A DNA stretch of 54,610 bases, from assembly GCA_004963905.1 (NCBI GenBank), contig SUGL01000040.1:1-54610 (forward strand). The letters are read 5' to 3'. Source of the DNA: Mesorhizobium sp. (lineage in GTDB: Bacteria > Pseudomonadota > Alphaproteobacteria > Rhizobiales > Rhizobiaceae). Position numbers and translations under genes: made by a program. Position 1 is the stretch's first letter; every line of letters begins with the position of its first letter. Positions 8,628 to 16,307 of this stretch are shown here, in pieces. The notes under the pieces were generated by a model. It did no database searches. It was not told the origin of the DNA and saw only the letters and a program-made list of their open reading frames with translations.

Positions 8628-10079
8628 TCATCGCTTGATCTCCCACGTCGTCACACGCTGGCCGGTAACCGGATCCTTGCCGTCTTTCAGTTGCACGCCC
8701 TGCGCCAACAGATCGTCGCGGATGCGGTCGGCTTCGGCCCAGTTCTTGGCGGCGATGAACTCCAGGCGTTCGGCGATCGCCTTGGCGATCGCCGCCTCAT
8801 CGACCTTGGCTGCGCCGACATCGAAACCCAGGAAGACAAGCGCGGCCTTAAGCGAAGCGGCGGCCGCATTCTCGCCGCTGCCGCTGAAATCGACCGCCTC
8901 GCCGGCAAGCTGCGTCAGCCGTTGGAATGCGGCGTAGGTGGCGAGATCGTCCGACAGCGCCTCCACGACGTCGGCCGGCAGATCCTTTGCCGCCGCCGGC
9001 GCGAGATCCGCCGCGCGTTTCCATTTGCGCAGCGTGTTCTCCGCTTCCTCCAGCTTGCGCACGGAGAAGTCGATCGGCTCGCGGTAGTGCGTCATCAGCA
9101 TCGCCAGCCGCAGCACCTCGCCCGGCCATTTCCTGCCGCCGAAGGTGTCAGTCTCCAGCAGCTCATGGATAGAGTAGAAATTGCCGAGGCTCTTCGACAT
9201 CTTCTGGCCCTCGACCTGCAGGAAGCCATTGTGCATCCACACATTGGCCATGACCTTGGTGCCATGCGCGCAGCGCGATTGGGCGATCTCGTTCTCGTGA
9301 TGCGGGAAGATCAGGTCGAGGCCACCGCCATGGATGTCGAAGACCTCGCCGAGATAGGCGGCCGACATGGCCGAGCATTCGATGTGCCAGCCGGGCCGGC
9401 CCCTGCCCCATGGGCTCTCCCAGCCGGGCTCTTCAGGCGTCGACAGCTTCCACAGCACGAAATCGCCGGGGTTCTTCTTGTGCTCGTCGACGGCGATGCG
9501 CGCGCCCGCCTGCTGCTCGTCGAGATTGCGCTTCGACAGCTCGCCGTAGTCGGGCATCGAGGCGGTGTCGAACAGCACCTCGCCGCCGGCGACATAGGCG
9601 TGGCCGCGCTCGATCAGCCGCGCGATCAGCGACAGCATGTCGGCCTTGCCGTCGGCACGGGGCGCGACGAACTCGGTGGCCCGCGGCTCGAAGGTCGGCT
9701 CAAGGCAGCCGAGCGCCGCGACATCCTTGTGGTACTGGTCAGCGGTCTTTTCGGTCACCTTGCGGATGGCGTCGTTCAGCGACAGCTTTCCGGCCGCGAT
9801 CTCGGCGCCGAAATCGCGCAGCGCCCTGGCGTTGATCTTGTCGTCGACGTCCGTGATGTTGCGCACATACGTGATGTGGCTTTCGCCGTAGAGTTGGCGA
9901 AGCAAACGGAACAGCACGTCGAAGACGATCGCCGGCCGCGCGTTGCCGATATGGGCAAAGTCGTAGACGGTCGGGCCGCAGACATACATGCGCACGTTTT
10001 TCGGATCGATCGGAACGAAACGCTCCTTCGCCCGCGTTAGCGTGTTGTAGAGGCTGAGGCCCTTCGATGCGTCAGACAT
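8628..10079 (-). CDS. cysS: Cysteinyl-tRNA synthetase
   Basis: The 483-residue protein is a class I aminoacyl-tRNA synthetase that charges tRNA-Cys in the cytoplasm. The first zinc-ligand cysteine is in MYVCGPTVYD, the HIGH-type signature reads HIGNARP, CSAMSA and HHENEIAQSRCAHG hold the other zinc ligands, and the KMSKS loop is KMSKSLGNF. The C-terminal part contains the anticodon-binding helical domain (about 330-483). Length is normal for the bacterial family. It is transcribed alone on the minus strand, with a type A element at its 3' side and a 391-nt gene-free region at its 5' side. Confidence 0.97.
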   Translation of the reverse strand: MSDASKGLSLYNTLTRAKERFVPIDPKNVRMYVCGPTVYDFAHIGNARPAIVFDVLFRLLRQLYGESHITYVRNITDVDDKINARALRDFGAEIAAGKLSLNDAIRKVTEKTADQYHKDVAALGCLEPTFEPRATEFVAPRADGKADMLSLIARLIERGHAYVAGGEVLFDTASMPDYGELSKRNLDEQQAGARIAVDEHKKNPGDFVLWKLSTPEEPGWESPWGRGRPGWHIECSAMSAAYLGEVFDIHGGGLDLIFPHHENEIAQSRCAHGTKVMANVWMHNGFLQVEGQKMSKSLGNFYSIHELLETDTFGGRKWPGEVLRLAMLMTHYREPIDFSVRKLEEAENTLRKWKRAADLAPAAAKDLPADVVEALSDDLATYAAFQRLTQLAGEAVDFSGSGENAAAASLKAALVFLGFDVGAAKVDEAAIAKAIAERLEFIAAKNWAEADRIRDDLLAQGVQLKDGKDPVTGQRVTTWEIKR

Positions 10080-10470
10080 GCGTGCCCTTCCGATCCCTTA
10101 GAATGGTCGGAGCCCTTCCTTGCGCCAAGGCGCAAATCGGGCTCCAGCCTGCTGGCCGGGGCGTTTGTCCAATCTAGGGGAAGATAAGGCGAAAACGTCC
10201 GGACCAGCGCGAGGCTAGCCAATAATGCAAATGCCACAAATGGCGAAAGACGTTTTCATGGGCGGCTTTATCGCGCCCGCCGGTGTTGCCGTCAAGTCGC
10301 TGCAGCCAGGAAAGATGCCGTTGGATCACAGGTAAAAACGGGCCGAAACATTTTATTAAACATGTCGGCACAGTGATGAAACATTCTCGGGCTAGACCGC
10401 CAAAACGTCACGATTTGGTCCGAATCGACCATCAAACGCAGACACGAAAACGTTACCAGGGAAGAGAAAA
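10080..10470. other. Gene-free divergent region with four AAAACGT motifs
   Basis: No convincing gene lies in these 391 nt between the divergent cysS and the 51-residue ORF. The 7-mer AAAACGT occurs four times: GAAAACGT at 10191-10198, inverted ACGTTTTC at 10250-10257, CAAAACGT at 10401-10408, and GAAAACGT at 10446-10453 just before the ribosome-binding region of the small ORF. An AT-rich patch TTTTATTAAACATG lies near 10354. It should contain both promoters; their exact sites cannot be placed. Confidence 0.5.
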
Positions 10471-10626
10471 ATGCCTCGAAGCAAGCAGGAACAGGACCGA
10501 CCGGCCCAACAGCCGCTCACCAAGCATTACCGCGCAATCGGCCCGGCAGCCATCGTCGCAGCCCTTCTTCACACCGCCAAGAAGAAGAAGCCGGCGCAGA
10601 AGATCGTTTCGCCGCGCGCCGCCTGA
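10471..10626 (+). CDS. Small basic protein of unknown function (51 residues)
   Basis: The frame opens with ATG 8-10 nt after a purine-rich AGGGAAGAG and encodes 51 residues: a polar N-terminus (MPRSKQEQDRPAQQPL), a short hydrophobic stretch (AIGPAAIVAALLHTA, about 27-41) and a lysine-rich tail (KKKKPAQK). There are ten lysines/arginines or more, so the protein is strongly basic and could bind membrane or nucleic acid. I do not recognise a family. It has its own upstream region with repeated AAAACGT motifs. The frame, the ribosome-binding site and the typical alphaproteobacterial codon use speak for a real gene; small size keeps this uncertain. Confidence 0.55.
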   Translation: MPRSKQEQDRPAQQPLTKHYRAIGPAAIVAALLHTAKKKKPAQKIVSPRAA

Positions 10627-10704
10627 AGGGGCGCGACCGGCGCGGTCTTCGACCATAAGGCGCCGGTGATGAGGGCGACGCCAATGCGCGCCTCTCTTAG
10701 TTCA

Positions 10705-10861
10705 GCATGATCTTGCCCGAAAACCGGTTCCCACTTTTCGGGATCATGCTTTAGAGCTGAGCATGACCTTGCCCAAAAACCGGGTCCCACTTTTCGGGAT
10801 CATGCTTTAGAGCTGAGCATGACCTTGCCCAAAAACCGGGTCCCACTTTTCGGGATCATGC
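10705..10861. repeat. Three tandem copies of a 56-bp type E palindromic element
   Basis: Units begin at 10705, 10761 and 10817, exactly 56 bp apart. Each has arms GCATGA.. and ..GGGATCATGC around a core with CGAAAACCGG / CCACTTTTCGGG. Copies two and three are identical over their shared length; copy one differs at a few bases. The third copy ends inside CATGCTT, where the stop codon of the SRAP gene (10862-10864) begins. Confidence 0.92.
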
Positions 10862-11623
10862 TTAGAACAGGGTCATCTGGTTTTCGTCCGCGCCGGGCTT
10901 CTGGCGCCTGACCTTCTCGGGTTGCGGCCCGACGATGCCCCGCTCCTGAATCTCCGGCCCGGTATTGGCGACCTTGTTGACGAGGTCGGAAACCGGAATT
11001 GCCTCGAAGGAATCGGGTTCGGCGGGCTTCAAGAGGTCGAGAACGTCGCGCGGCTCCTGCGTGCGGCAATCCAGCCAGCGGCCGAAGTCGCGCTCCTCGA
11101 TCACCACCGGCATGCGGTCGTGGATATGGGCGATACCGGCATTGGCGCGCGTCGTCAGGATCGCGCCCGTATCCATCTCGGAGCCGCCAGGCTCGGCATA
11201 GGTCTCGACCAGGCCGGCGAAGGCGACCATGCCGCCGTGCTTCGGCCGGATCCAGTAGGGCTGGCCCTTGGCGGCGCCCGACTGCTGCCATTCATAGAAG
11301 CCGGAGGCCGGCACGAGAGCGCGGCGATGGCGCATGGCGGTCTTGAGCGAGGCCTTCTCCAGCACGCCTTCCGAGCGGGCGTTGAAGAGCAGCGGAAATT
11401 CCTTCGTGTCCTTGACCCAGGTCGGGATCAGGCCCCAGCGCACCAGCATCGCCCGGGGGTCCGGCAGGTTGGAGCCCGGCGCGCGTGGCGGACCTGCCAG
11501 CGCCATCAGCACGGGCTGCGTCGGCGCGATGTTGTAGCGGGCCGGAAACTCCTCCAGCTCGGCCAGGCCGAGAAAGGCGGCGGTCTGGTCCGGCGTGGCG
11601 GTCAAGGCAAAGCGTCCGCACAT
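10862..11623 (-). CDS. yedK: SRAP-family DNA-protein crosslink protein (YedK/HMCES)
   Basis: The 253-residue protein belongs to the SOS-response-associated peptidase family. Cys2 after the initiator Met (MCGRF) is the residue that bonds abasic sites in family members. RYNIAPTQ, WGLIPTW, NARSEGV, VPASGFYEW and HDRMPV are the other family blocks, and the Asn, Glu and His of the active site all fall inside them. Members shield abasic sites in single-stranded DNA by forming a thiazolidine crosslink. The first Met must be 11623, since Cys2 has to follow it directly. The 3' end touches a triple type E repeat, and another type E copy lies 32 nt upstream, so the gene is bracketed by related elements. 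No LexA box was recognised. Confidence 0.95.
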   Translation of the reverse strand: MCGRFALTATPDQTAAFLGLAELEEFPARYNIAPTQPVLMALAGPPRAPGSNLPDPRAMLVRWGLIPTWVKDTKEFPLLFNARSEGVLEKASLKTAMRHRRALVPASGFYEWQQSGAAKGQPYWIRPKHGGMVAFAGLVETYAEPGGSEMDTGAILTTRANAGIAHIHDRMPVVIEERDFGRWLDCRTQEPRDVLDLLKPAEPDSFEAIPVSDLVNKVANTGPEIQERGIVGPQPEKVRRQKPGADENQMTLF

Positions 11624-11654
11624 GAACTCGGCTCGTCGAGTTGAATTCTTGTTT

Positions 11655-11743
11655 GAGCATGATCTTTCCGAACCGGAGGTCAGCGAAGCAAAAACCGCTG
11701 CACACTTTTCGCTAACGCGGTCCTTTGGTTCGGGATCATGCTC
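11655..11743. repeat. Type E palindromic element with expanded core
   Basis: Outer arms GAGCATGATC..CGAACC and GGTTCGGGATCATGCTC pair across 89 bp. Inside is a second stem AGCGAA / TTCGCT around the core AAAACCGCTGCACACTTTT. The outer arms match those of the triple repeat at 10705, while the core matches types F and G. It lies between the divergent SRAP and Nudix genes. Confidence 0.85.
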
Positions 11744-11845
11744 TGGATTTTTCCCAAGGTGGCGATGGAACCTTGCTCATGCAACCGCTAAAAGCTGAGC
11801 TCGGCCAGTCGATCCACAACAGGCTGTAGGAACGTTCGGCATTCC

Positions 11846-12262
11846 ATGGAACCACGCCAGATAATCCCCGCCGTCTCGGTCGCCGTCGTGCGCGGCAAGG
11901 CGGTGCTGCTGGTCAAGCGCGCGCGGCCGCCCTCGCAAGGGCTCTATGCCTACCCTGGCGGCAAGGTGGAAGCTGGCGAGATGCTGGGAGAAGCAGCTGC
12001 GCGCGAGCTCGCGGAGGAAACCGGGCTCGAGGCGAAGGATTACCGCCCACTGCGCGACATCCATATCGACGGCCGAGCCGAGAATCATGCCGTCGACTAT
12101 CGGCTGACCGTGTTCGGCGCGGCCTATGTCGGCGGCGAGCCCGAGGCCAGCGACGATGCCGAGACGGCCGCCTTCTACACGCTGGCGGAAATGGCCGGGA
12201 TGCCGCTGGCGGACGAGGTGTTCTCGGTGGCCGAGGAGCTGCTTGGCGATAAACGCAAGTAG
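11846..12262 (+). CDS. Nudix hydrolase
   Basis: The 138-residue protein carries a perfect Nudix box at residues 39-61 (G-x5-E-x7-REL-AEE-TGL), including the catalytic and metal-binding glutamates of RELAEETG. The N-terminal strand AVSVAVVRGKAVLLVKR is typical of ADP-ribose pyrophosphatase/MutT-type members. These enzymes hydrolyse a nucleoside diphosphate linked to another group; the actual substrate is unknown. The start at 11846 gives the normal distance to the box. It is on the plus strand, divergent from the SRAP gene, and followed by a complete type B repeat. Confidence 0.92.
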   Translation: MEPRQIIPAVSVAVVRGKAVLLVKRARPPSQGLYAYPGGKVEAGEMLGEAAARELAEETGLEAKDYRPLRDIHIDGRAENHAVDYRLTVFGAAYVGGEPEASDDAETAAFYTLAEMAGMPLADEVFSVAEELLGDKRK

Positions 12263-12298
12263 GCTCGACGGCCGCAGCGCTATGATCTCCAGGCGTCT

Positions 12299-12476
12299 GC
12301 GCTGCCCCTCACCTGCCTGCCGGCATCCTCTCCCGTATAGTGACGGGGAGAGGGGTGCTGTCATCGGCGGTTTCGCCAATCTTCAGCGTTGCAAGAACAG
12401 CGGCGAGGCTGCGGCCAGCCCATTTCTCCCCGTCACTATACGGGGAGAAATGCCCGGCAGGGCAATGAGGGGCGGC
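12299..12476. repeat. Type B palindromic intergenic element, complete pair
   Basis: The ends are inverted: GCGCTGCCCCTCACCTGCC with hairpin TCTCCCG-TATAGTGA-CGGGGAGA on the left, and TTCTCCCCG-TCACTATA-CGGGGAGAA with GCCCGGCAGGGCAATGAGGG on the right. The spacer holds TTTCGCCAATCTTCAGCGTT, matching the spacer of type A copies although the hairpins differ in sequence. It lies between two plus-strand genes. Confidence 0.86.
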
Positions 12477-12588
12477 GCGAACCTCGACAGGTTGGCCGCC
12501 AACGCGGGAAGCGCATTCGTTCGATGGCCACTGCCGACAGTCTTCCAAAATCGCCTTGCGGGCGGCAAATTGTTTGGTCACATAAGCC

Positions 12589-12966
12589 ATGACCCGCGCT
12601 TCCCCCTTCCTCGCCGCATGCCTTGCCATCAGCATGGCCGTCACGCCGCGGCCGGCGCTCAGCGCGGAGGCGCCGTTCGAACATGGGCTGATGCGGCTCG
12701 CCGAGGTGCTGGGATCGCTGCATTTCCTGCGCAATCTGTGCGGCGAGAAGGGCGACCGGTGGCGGGTCGAGATGGAAAAGCTGCTCGAATCGGAAAACCC
12801 CGATCCCGACCGGCGCGCCCGCTTCATCGCTTCCTTCAACCGCGGTTACCGCTCCTTCAGCGGCACCTACACACAGTGCACGCCCTCGGCGACCGAGGCC
12901 ATTGCCCGCTATATGAAAGAAGGCGAGACGCTGTCGCGCGATATCGCTTCCCGCTACGGAAACTGA
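12589..12966 (+). CDS. TIGR02301-family exported protein
   Basis: The 125-residue protein matches what I know of TIGR02301, a small family restricted to Rhizobiales and relatives. A signal peptide spans about 1-25 (hydrophobic, ends ALSAEA). The conserved body has RLAEVLGSLHFLRNLCG, WRVEMEKLL and FNRGYRSFSGTYTQCTPSA; two cysteines (in NLCGEK and TQCTPS) may form a disulfide in the periplasm. Function is unknown. The ATG at 12589 follows a type B repeat by about 110 nt. It appears intact and lies alone on the plus strand. Confidence 0.88.
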   Translation: MTRASPFLAACLAISMAVTPRPALSAEAPFEHGLMRLAEVLGSLHFLRNLCGEKGDRWRVEMEKLLESENPDPDRRARFIASFNRGYRSFSGTYTQCTPSATEAIARYMKEGETLSRDIASRYGN

Positions 12967-13323
12967 GGATCAGCCTAAAGGCTGCGATTATCCGGCTCGC
13001 ACATATTTTGGGGGAATCGACTCCAATGTGACATGGCTTATTGTGTCTGACTGTGCCTTGGTGCAATCATCTGTTGCGCTTGTGCAACAATGTTAATGAA
13101 ACGTTAGTGCGCAAATGCGGAATTAACTCAAACTGAAGGTTTTGATGCCGCAAGCCGGCCTAATCGGCTAAGCTCGGCACGGATTGAAAGCAGCCTTGCT
13201 CGAAATGTGGATTGCGACCGTAAAAATGTCGTATTTACAATTACTTATCCAAGGCTGCCGACGAACTGACAGGTCAAGCCCGATCCACCGCCGGATCGCC
13301 GCTTGAAGAAGGTGGACATCGCA
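12967..13323. other. Gene-free region with hairpin and CtrA-like site
   Basis: No gene was found in these 357 nt, which are less GC-rich than the surroundings. Two small signals stand out: an inverted repeat TGTTGC-GCTTGT-GCAACA at 13072-13089, and TTAATGAAACGTTAG at 13093-13107. The region should contain the promoter of the 85-residue ORF at 13324. Confidence 0.5.
13093..13107 (+). promoter_or_regulatory. Candidate CtrA half-site pair (TTAA-N7-TTAG)
   Basis: TTAA-TGAAACG-TTAG agrees with the alphaproteobacterial CtrA consensus TTAA-N7-TTAA except for the last base. It is next to the TGTTGC/GCAACA inverted repeat and about 220 nt before the 85-residue ORF. Such matches arise by chance, so this is only a pointer. 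Confidence 0.25.
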
Positions 13324-13581
13324 ATGGAACATGGTGTCAGCGACATCGACGCGTTGGTCAGGGAAGAAAAGCGACTGACCGCCGTGGAAAGCCACAGCGA
13401 AGCCTGGGCTGAAGGCTTGTCGGCCGGCATCGAGCCTGAAATCATCGCCGAAGCCGCCCTCGAAACCGCTTTCGGCGAAATGCTGCGCGCCAATGGCGAG
13501 GTCTCCGCGCTGGCCCTGCTCGACCGCATGCGCGAAAAGGTGATCTCCGGCGCCTTCGAGCCGGAGCGGCTCAAGCACTAG
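13324..13581 (+). CDS. Conserved-looking small acidic protein of unknown function (85 residues)
   Basis: The frame encodes 85 residues that are rich in Glu and Ala and predicted to be almost wholly helical: MEHGVSDIDALVREEKRL, then EAWAEGLSAGIEPEIIAEAAL, then LLDRMREKVISGAFEPERL. There are no cysteines, no signal peptide and no membrane segment, so it should be a soluble cytoplasmic protein. I chose the ATG at 13324 over the one 21 nt upstream because AAGGTGG lies 8-9 nt before it. No family is recognised. It stands alone between a gene-free region and a run of palindromic elements. Confidence 0.7.
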   Translation: MEHGVSDIDALVREEKRLTAVESHSEAWAEGLSAGIEPEIIAEAALETAFGEMLRANGEVSALALLDRMREKVISGAFEPERLKH

Positions 13582-13635
13582 CCCCGCTTTTCGATAGCAG
13601 CTTTTGACGGCGAGGCGCCATTTGGGCATCATGCG

Positions 13636-13723
13636 CAGGTGCTTAACAGCGCAAGGCGCTGTCCGGCACCAAAGCGCGTCGCGCGGGGACGAATCCAGGC
13701 TACGCGCTTTAGATCTTTGTTTT
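13636..13723. repeat. Two palindromic modules downstream of the 85-residue ORF
   Basis: A hairpin ACAGCGC-AAG-GCGCTGT (13646-13662) is followed by arms AAAGCGCGT (13671-13679) and ACGCGCTTT (13702-13710), then a T-rich linker. They open a run of elements that continues to 13871. The first hairpin could stop transcription of the small ORF, but no clean T-tract follows. Confidence 0.6.
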
Positions 13724-13724
13724 T

Positions 13725-13773
13725 ATGCATGTCGTTTTCGCAAAACCGCTGCACAGTTTTGCGCGACATGCAT
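13725..13773. repeat. Type F palindrome (ATGCATGTCG arms)
   Basis: Perfect arms ATGCATGTCG and CGACATGCAT enclose a second perfect stem CGCAAAAC / GTTTTGCG. The core reads AAAACCGCTGCACAGTTTT, shared with types E and G. Other copies with the same outer arms are at 36.4 kb and 48.4 kb. Confidence 0.88.
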
Positions 13774-13776
13774 TAG

Positions 13777-13871
13777 GGCAATTCAGCGGGTTGGTAGAAT
13801 CGCCGAATTGCTCTAGCCATTGGTTCACGCAATTCCGACGGAAAGCGTTGCACACTTCCTGGAATTGCTCT
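13777..13871. repeat. Two type G palindromes (GCAATTC arms)
   Basis: The first has GGGCAATTCAGCG paired with CGCCGAATTGCTC; the second has CGCAATTCC and GGAATTGCTC around GGAAAGCGTTGCACACTTCC. The same two-module design appears at 35166-35270 after the MscS gene. The block ends 17 nt before the next start codon, so it must influence the leader of that gene. Confidence 0.8.
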
Positions 13872-13887
13872 TGCGAGCCTGGGAACC

Positions 13888-14700
13888 ATGGAGAGGCAAG
13901 GGGTGAGATTTTCGTTGGCAGGCCGGTCGCGCGCCTGGGCGGTGGGTATGTGGGTCGCTGCGTCCGGCCTGGCGCTGCCGCTGGGCTTATGCCTCGCCAG
14001 CACGCCTTCCTACGCTCTGAGCGAGATCCAGCGTCAGGATCTGCCTTCGCCGGTCATGCCACCCGCCAATGACGACACCGTCGCGCCGGGGACAACAGTG
14101 CCGATGCCGGACCCACTCGGCAGCAAACCGTCCGACAACAATCAGCCGGCCGACGACACGAACAAGAGCGAACCCGAGACGCCATCCGGCAGTGGCGGCG
14201 TCACCAGCCCACGCACCGATCCGGACGCGCCGCCGCCACCGGTCGTCTACGACCTCGACAAGCTTCCCGAACCGGTCAAGCGCATGCACGGTCTGCTCAT
14301 AGAGGCCTGCAAGACCGGCGATATCGAGAAACTTCGGCCGCTGATCGGCTCGGGCGATTCCATGACGCAGCTGTCGCTGGGCGACATCGAGGGCGACCCG
14401 ATCACCTTCCTCAAGGGCTTGTCCGGCGACAGCGACGGTCAGGAGATCCTCGCCATTTTGGAAGAGGTGCTCAGCGCCGGCTATGTCCATGTCGACACCG
14501 GCACCCCGCAGGAGCTCTATGTCTGGCCGTATTTCTTCGCGCTGCCGCTCGACAAGCTCGACCCCAGGCAGCGCGTCGAGCTGTTCAAGCTCGTCACCGC
14601 AAGCGACTATGACGACATGAAGCAGTTCGGCGCCTATATCTTCTACCGCGTCGGCATCACGCCGACCGGCCAGTGGCTGTTCTTCGTCGCCGGGGATTGA
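13888..14700 (+). CDS. Exported protein of unknown function with proline-rich linker
   Basis: The 270-residue protein has an N-terminal signal or anchor (about 17-44, WVAASGLALPLGLCLA, cleavage likely near SYALSE). A Pro/Asp/Ser-rich low-complexity linker (about 50-112, with DAPPPPVVYD) leads to a compact domain (about 115-270) beginning LDKLPEPVKRMHGLLIEAC and including GDPITFLKGLSGDSDGQE, AGYVHVDTGTPQELYVWPYF and YDDMKQFGAYIFYRVGI. I do not know a name for this domain; it resembles conserved rhizobial periplasmic proteins. A GTG at 13903 with GGAGAGG before it is a good alternative start and would keep the signal intact. Type G repeats lie directly upstream. It converges on pyrC. Confidence 0.8.
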   Translation: MERQGVRFSLAGRSRAWAVGMWVAASGLALPLGLCLASTPSYALSEIQRQDLPSPVMPPANDDTVAPGTTVPMPDPLGSKPSDNNQPADDTNKSEPETPSGSGGVTSPRTDPDAPPPPVVYDLDKLPEPVKRMHGLLIEACKTGDIEKLRPLIGSGDSMTQLSLGDIEGDPITFLKGLSGDSDGQEILAILEEVLSAGYVHVDTGTPQELYVWPYFFALPLDKLDPRQRVELFKLVTASDYDDMKQFGAYIFYRVGITPTGQWLFFVAGD

Positions 14701-14741
14701 GCCAGCCGTTGTCTCGTTGAAGTGCGCCAGGTCGGCGGGAC

Positions 14742-14821
14742 AGCGCCCCCCTCTGTCCTGCCGGACATCTCCCCCACAAGGGGGGAGATTGGATGTCACA
14801 CCGGCTTTCGCCAATCTTCAG
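14742..14821. repeat. Half copy of type A palindromic element
   Basis: Only one end and the first part of the spacer are present: CAGCGCCCCCCTCTGTCCTG, hairpin CTCCCCCACAAGGGGGGAG, then CTTTCGCCAATCTTCAGAC. The inverted right end is missing. It lies between two convergent genes. Confidence 0.82.
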
Positions 14822-14898
14822 ACTTCGTTGGCGCAATATGTGCGGTCATGACGCGCTCAACATAATGCAGAGCGCTTAAGAAATCCAACGCCGGCGTC

Positions 14899-16230
14899 CT
14901 AGGCCGGCAGCGCCTCGGAAAACTCCACCGCCCTGCCCTGGCCGGGCATGACGATCTCACCCTCCCACATCACCCGGTTGCCGCGCACGATGGTGCCGAT
15001 CGGCCAGCCGGTGACCTCCCTGCCGTCATAAGGCGTCCAGCCGGCCCTGGAGCCCGCCTGGGCGTTGGTGATGGTCTCGCGCCGCTTGAGATCGACGACG
15101 GTGAAATCGGCATCGTAGCCGGCGGCGATGCGGCCCTTGCGCGCCATGCCAAAAATGCGCTGCGGGCCGTGGCTTGAGAGGTCGACGAAGCGCTGCAGAG
15201 TGAGGCGGCCGGCGTTCACATGGTCGAGCATGATCGGCACCAGCGTCTGCACGCCGGTCATGCCCGATGGCGAGGCCGGATAGGGCCTTGCCTTCTCGGC
15301 CAGGGTGTGCGGCGCATGGTCGGAGCCGAGCACATCGACAATGCCTTGCGAAATGCCGTGCCAAACGCCGTCGCGGTGACGCGCGGCCCGAACCGGCGGG
15401 TTCATCTGCAGCAACGTGCCGAGCCGCGCATAATCGTCCGCCGAGAGCGTCAGATGATGCGGCGTCGCCTCGCAAGTAGCGACATTCTTGTGCTGTTCGA
15501 GGAAGAGGATCTCCTCGGCCGTCGAGATGTGGAGCACGTGGATGCGCGCGCGCGTCTGTCTTGCGATGCGCACAAGGCGCTCGGTGCAGCGCAACGCCGC
15601 GACCTCGTCGCGCCAGACGGGATGGGACGAGGGATCGCCCTCGACTCGGAGCCCAAGCCGCTCGCGCAGGCGGAACTCGTCCTCCGAATGGAAAGCAGCG
15701 CGGCGCCGCGTGTTCTTCAGGATCGAGGCGACGCCTTCGTCGTCCTCGACCAGCAGGTCGCCGGTGGACGAGCCCATGAACACCTTGATGCCGGCCGCGC
15801 CTGGCAGTCGTTCCAGCTCGCCGACGTCGCCGGCATTGTCGCGCGTGCCGCCGACCCAGAAAGCGAAGTCGCAATGCATGCGACCGGTGGCGCGCCGCAC
15901 CTTGTCGGCGAGGGCCGCTTCGCTGGTGGTGAGCGGATTGGTGTTGGGCATCTCGAAGACGGCGGTGACGCCGCCGAGCACCGCCGCGCGCGAGCCCGTC
16001 TCCAGATCCTCCTTGTGCTCCAGCCCCGGCTCGCGGAAATGCACCTGGCTGTCGACGACGCCGGGCAGGATGTGCAGGCCACGGCAGTCGATCGTCTCGC
16101 CGGCGGACGCCTGGCCTAAATCGCCGATGGCGGCAATGCGCCCTGCCCTCACGCCGACGTCGCGCAGACCTTCGCCATCGTGATTGACCACCGTGCCGCC
16201 TGTCAGGATGAGGTCGAAGGTGGTTGCCAT
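14899..16230 (-). CDS. pyrC: Dihydroorotase (PyrC, glutamine-variant subgroup)
   Basis: The 443-residue protein is an amidohydrolase-fold dihydroorotase, which closes carbamoyl-aspartate to dihydroorotate in pyrimidine synthesis. The substrate motif is DSQVHFREPG; classic enzymes have two metal histidines (DxHxH), but here the first is Gln. FEMPNTNPLTT, HVLHISTAEE, TCEATPHHL and LGSDHAPHT (a metal aspartate) are all present. The Q variant is known from a dihydroorotase subgroup in Bacteroidetes and alphaproteobacteria, so activity is likely. The ATG at 16230 (MATTFDLILTGG) is preferred over a TTG four codons upstream. A non-catalytic pyrC-like role is the main alternative. It is divergent from ygfZ. 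Confidence 0.88.
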   Translation of the reverse strand: MATTFDLILTGGTVVNHDGEGLRDVGVRAGRIAAIGDLGQASAGETIDCRGLHILPGVVDSQVHFREPGLEHKEDLETGSRAAVLGGVTAVFEMPNTNPLTTSEAALADKVRRATGRMHCDFAFWVGGTRDNAGDVGELERLPGAAGIKVFMGSSTGDLLVEDDEGVASILKNTRRRAAFHSEDEFRLRERLGLRVEGDPSSHPVWRDEVAALRCTERLVRIARQTRARIHVLHISTAEEILFLEQHKNVATCEATPHHLTLSADDYARLGTLLQMNPPVRAARHRDGVWHGISQGIVDVLGSDHAPHTLAEKARPYPASPSGMTGVQTLVPIMLDHVNAGRLTLQRFVDLSSHGPQRIFGMARKGRIAAGYDADFTVVDLKRRETITNAQAGSRAGWTPYDGREVTGWPIGTIVRGNRVMWEGEIVMPGQGRAVEFSEALPA

Positions 16231-16307
16231 GGGCAGGTCCAATCTCTTGCCGGAGGAGTGCGGCCGGCTTACGTAATGGCCATCGTTTTTGCAAGATCAG
16301 GCCGCTC

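Noticed and set aside
10705..10861. Possible CRISPR or tandem-repeat gene
   Set aside because: The 56-bp units are directly joined palindromes without unique spacers and contain no open frame.
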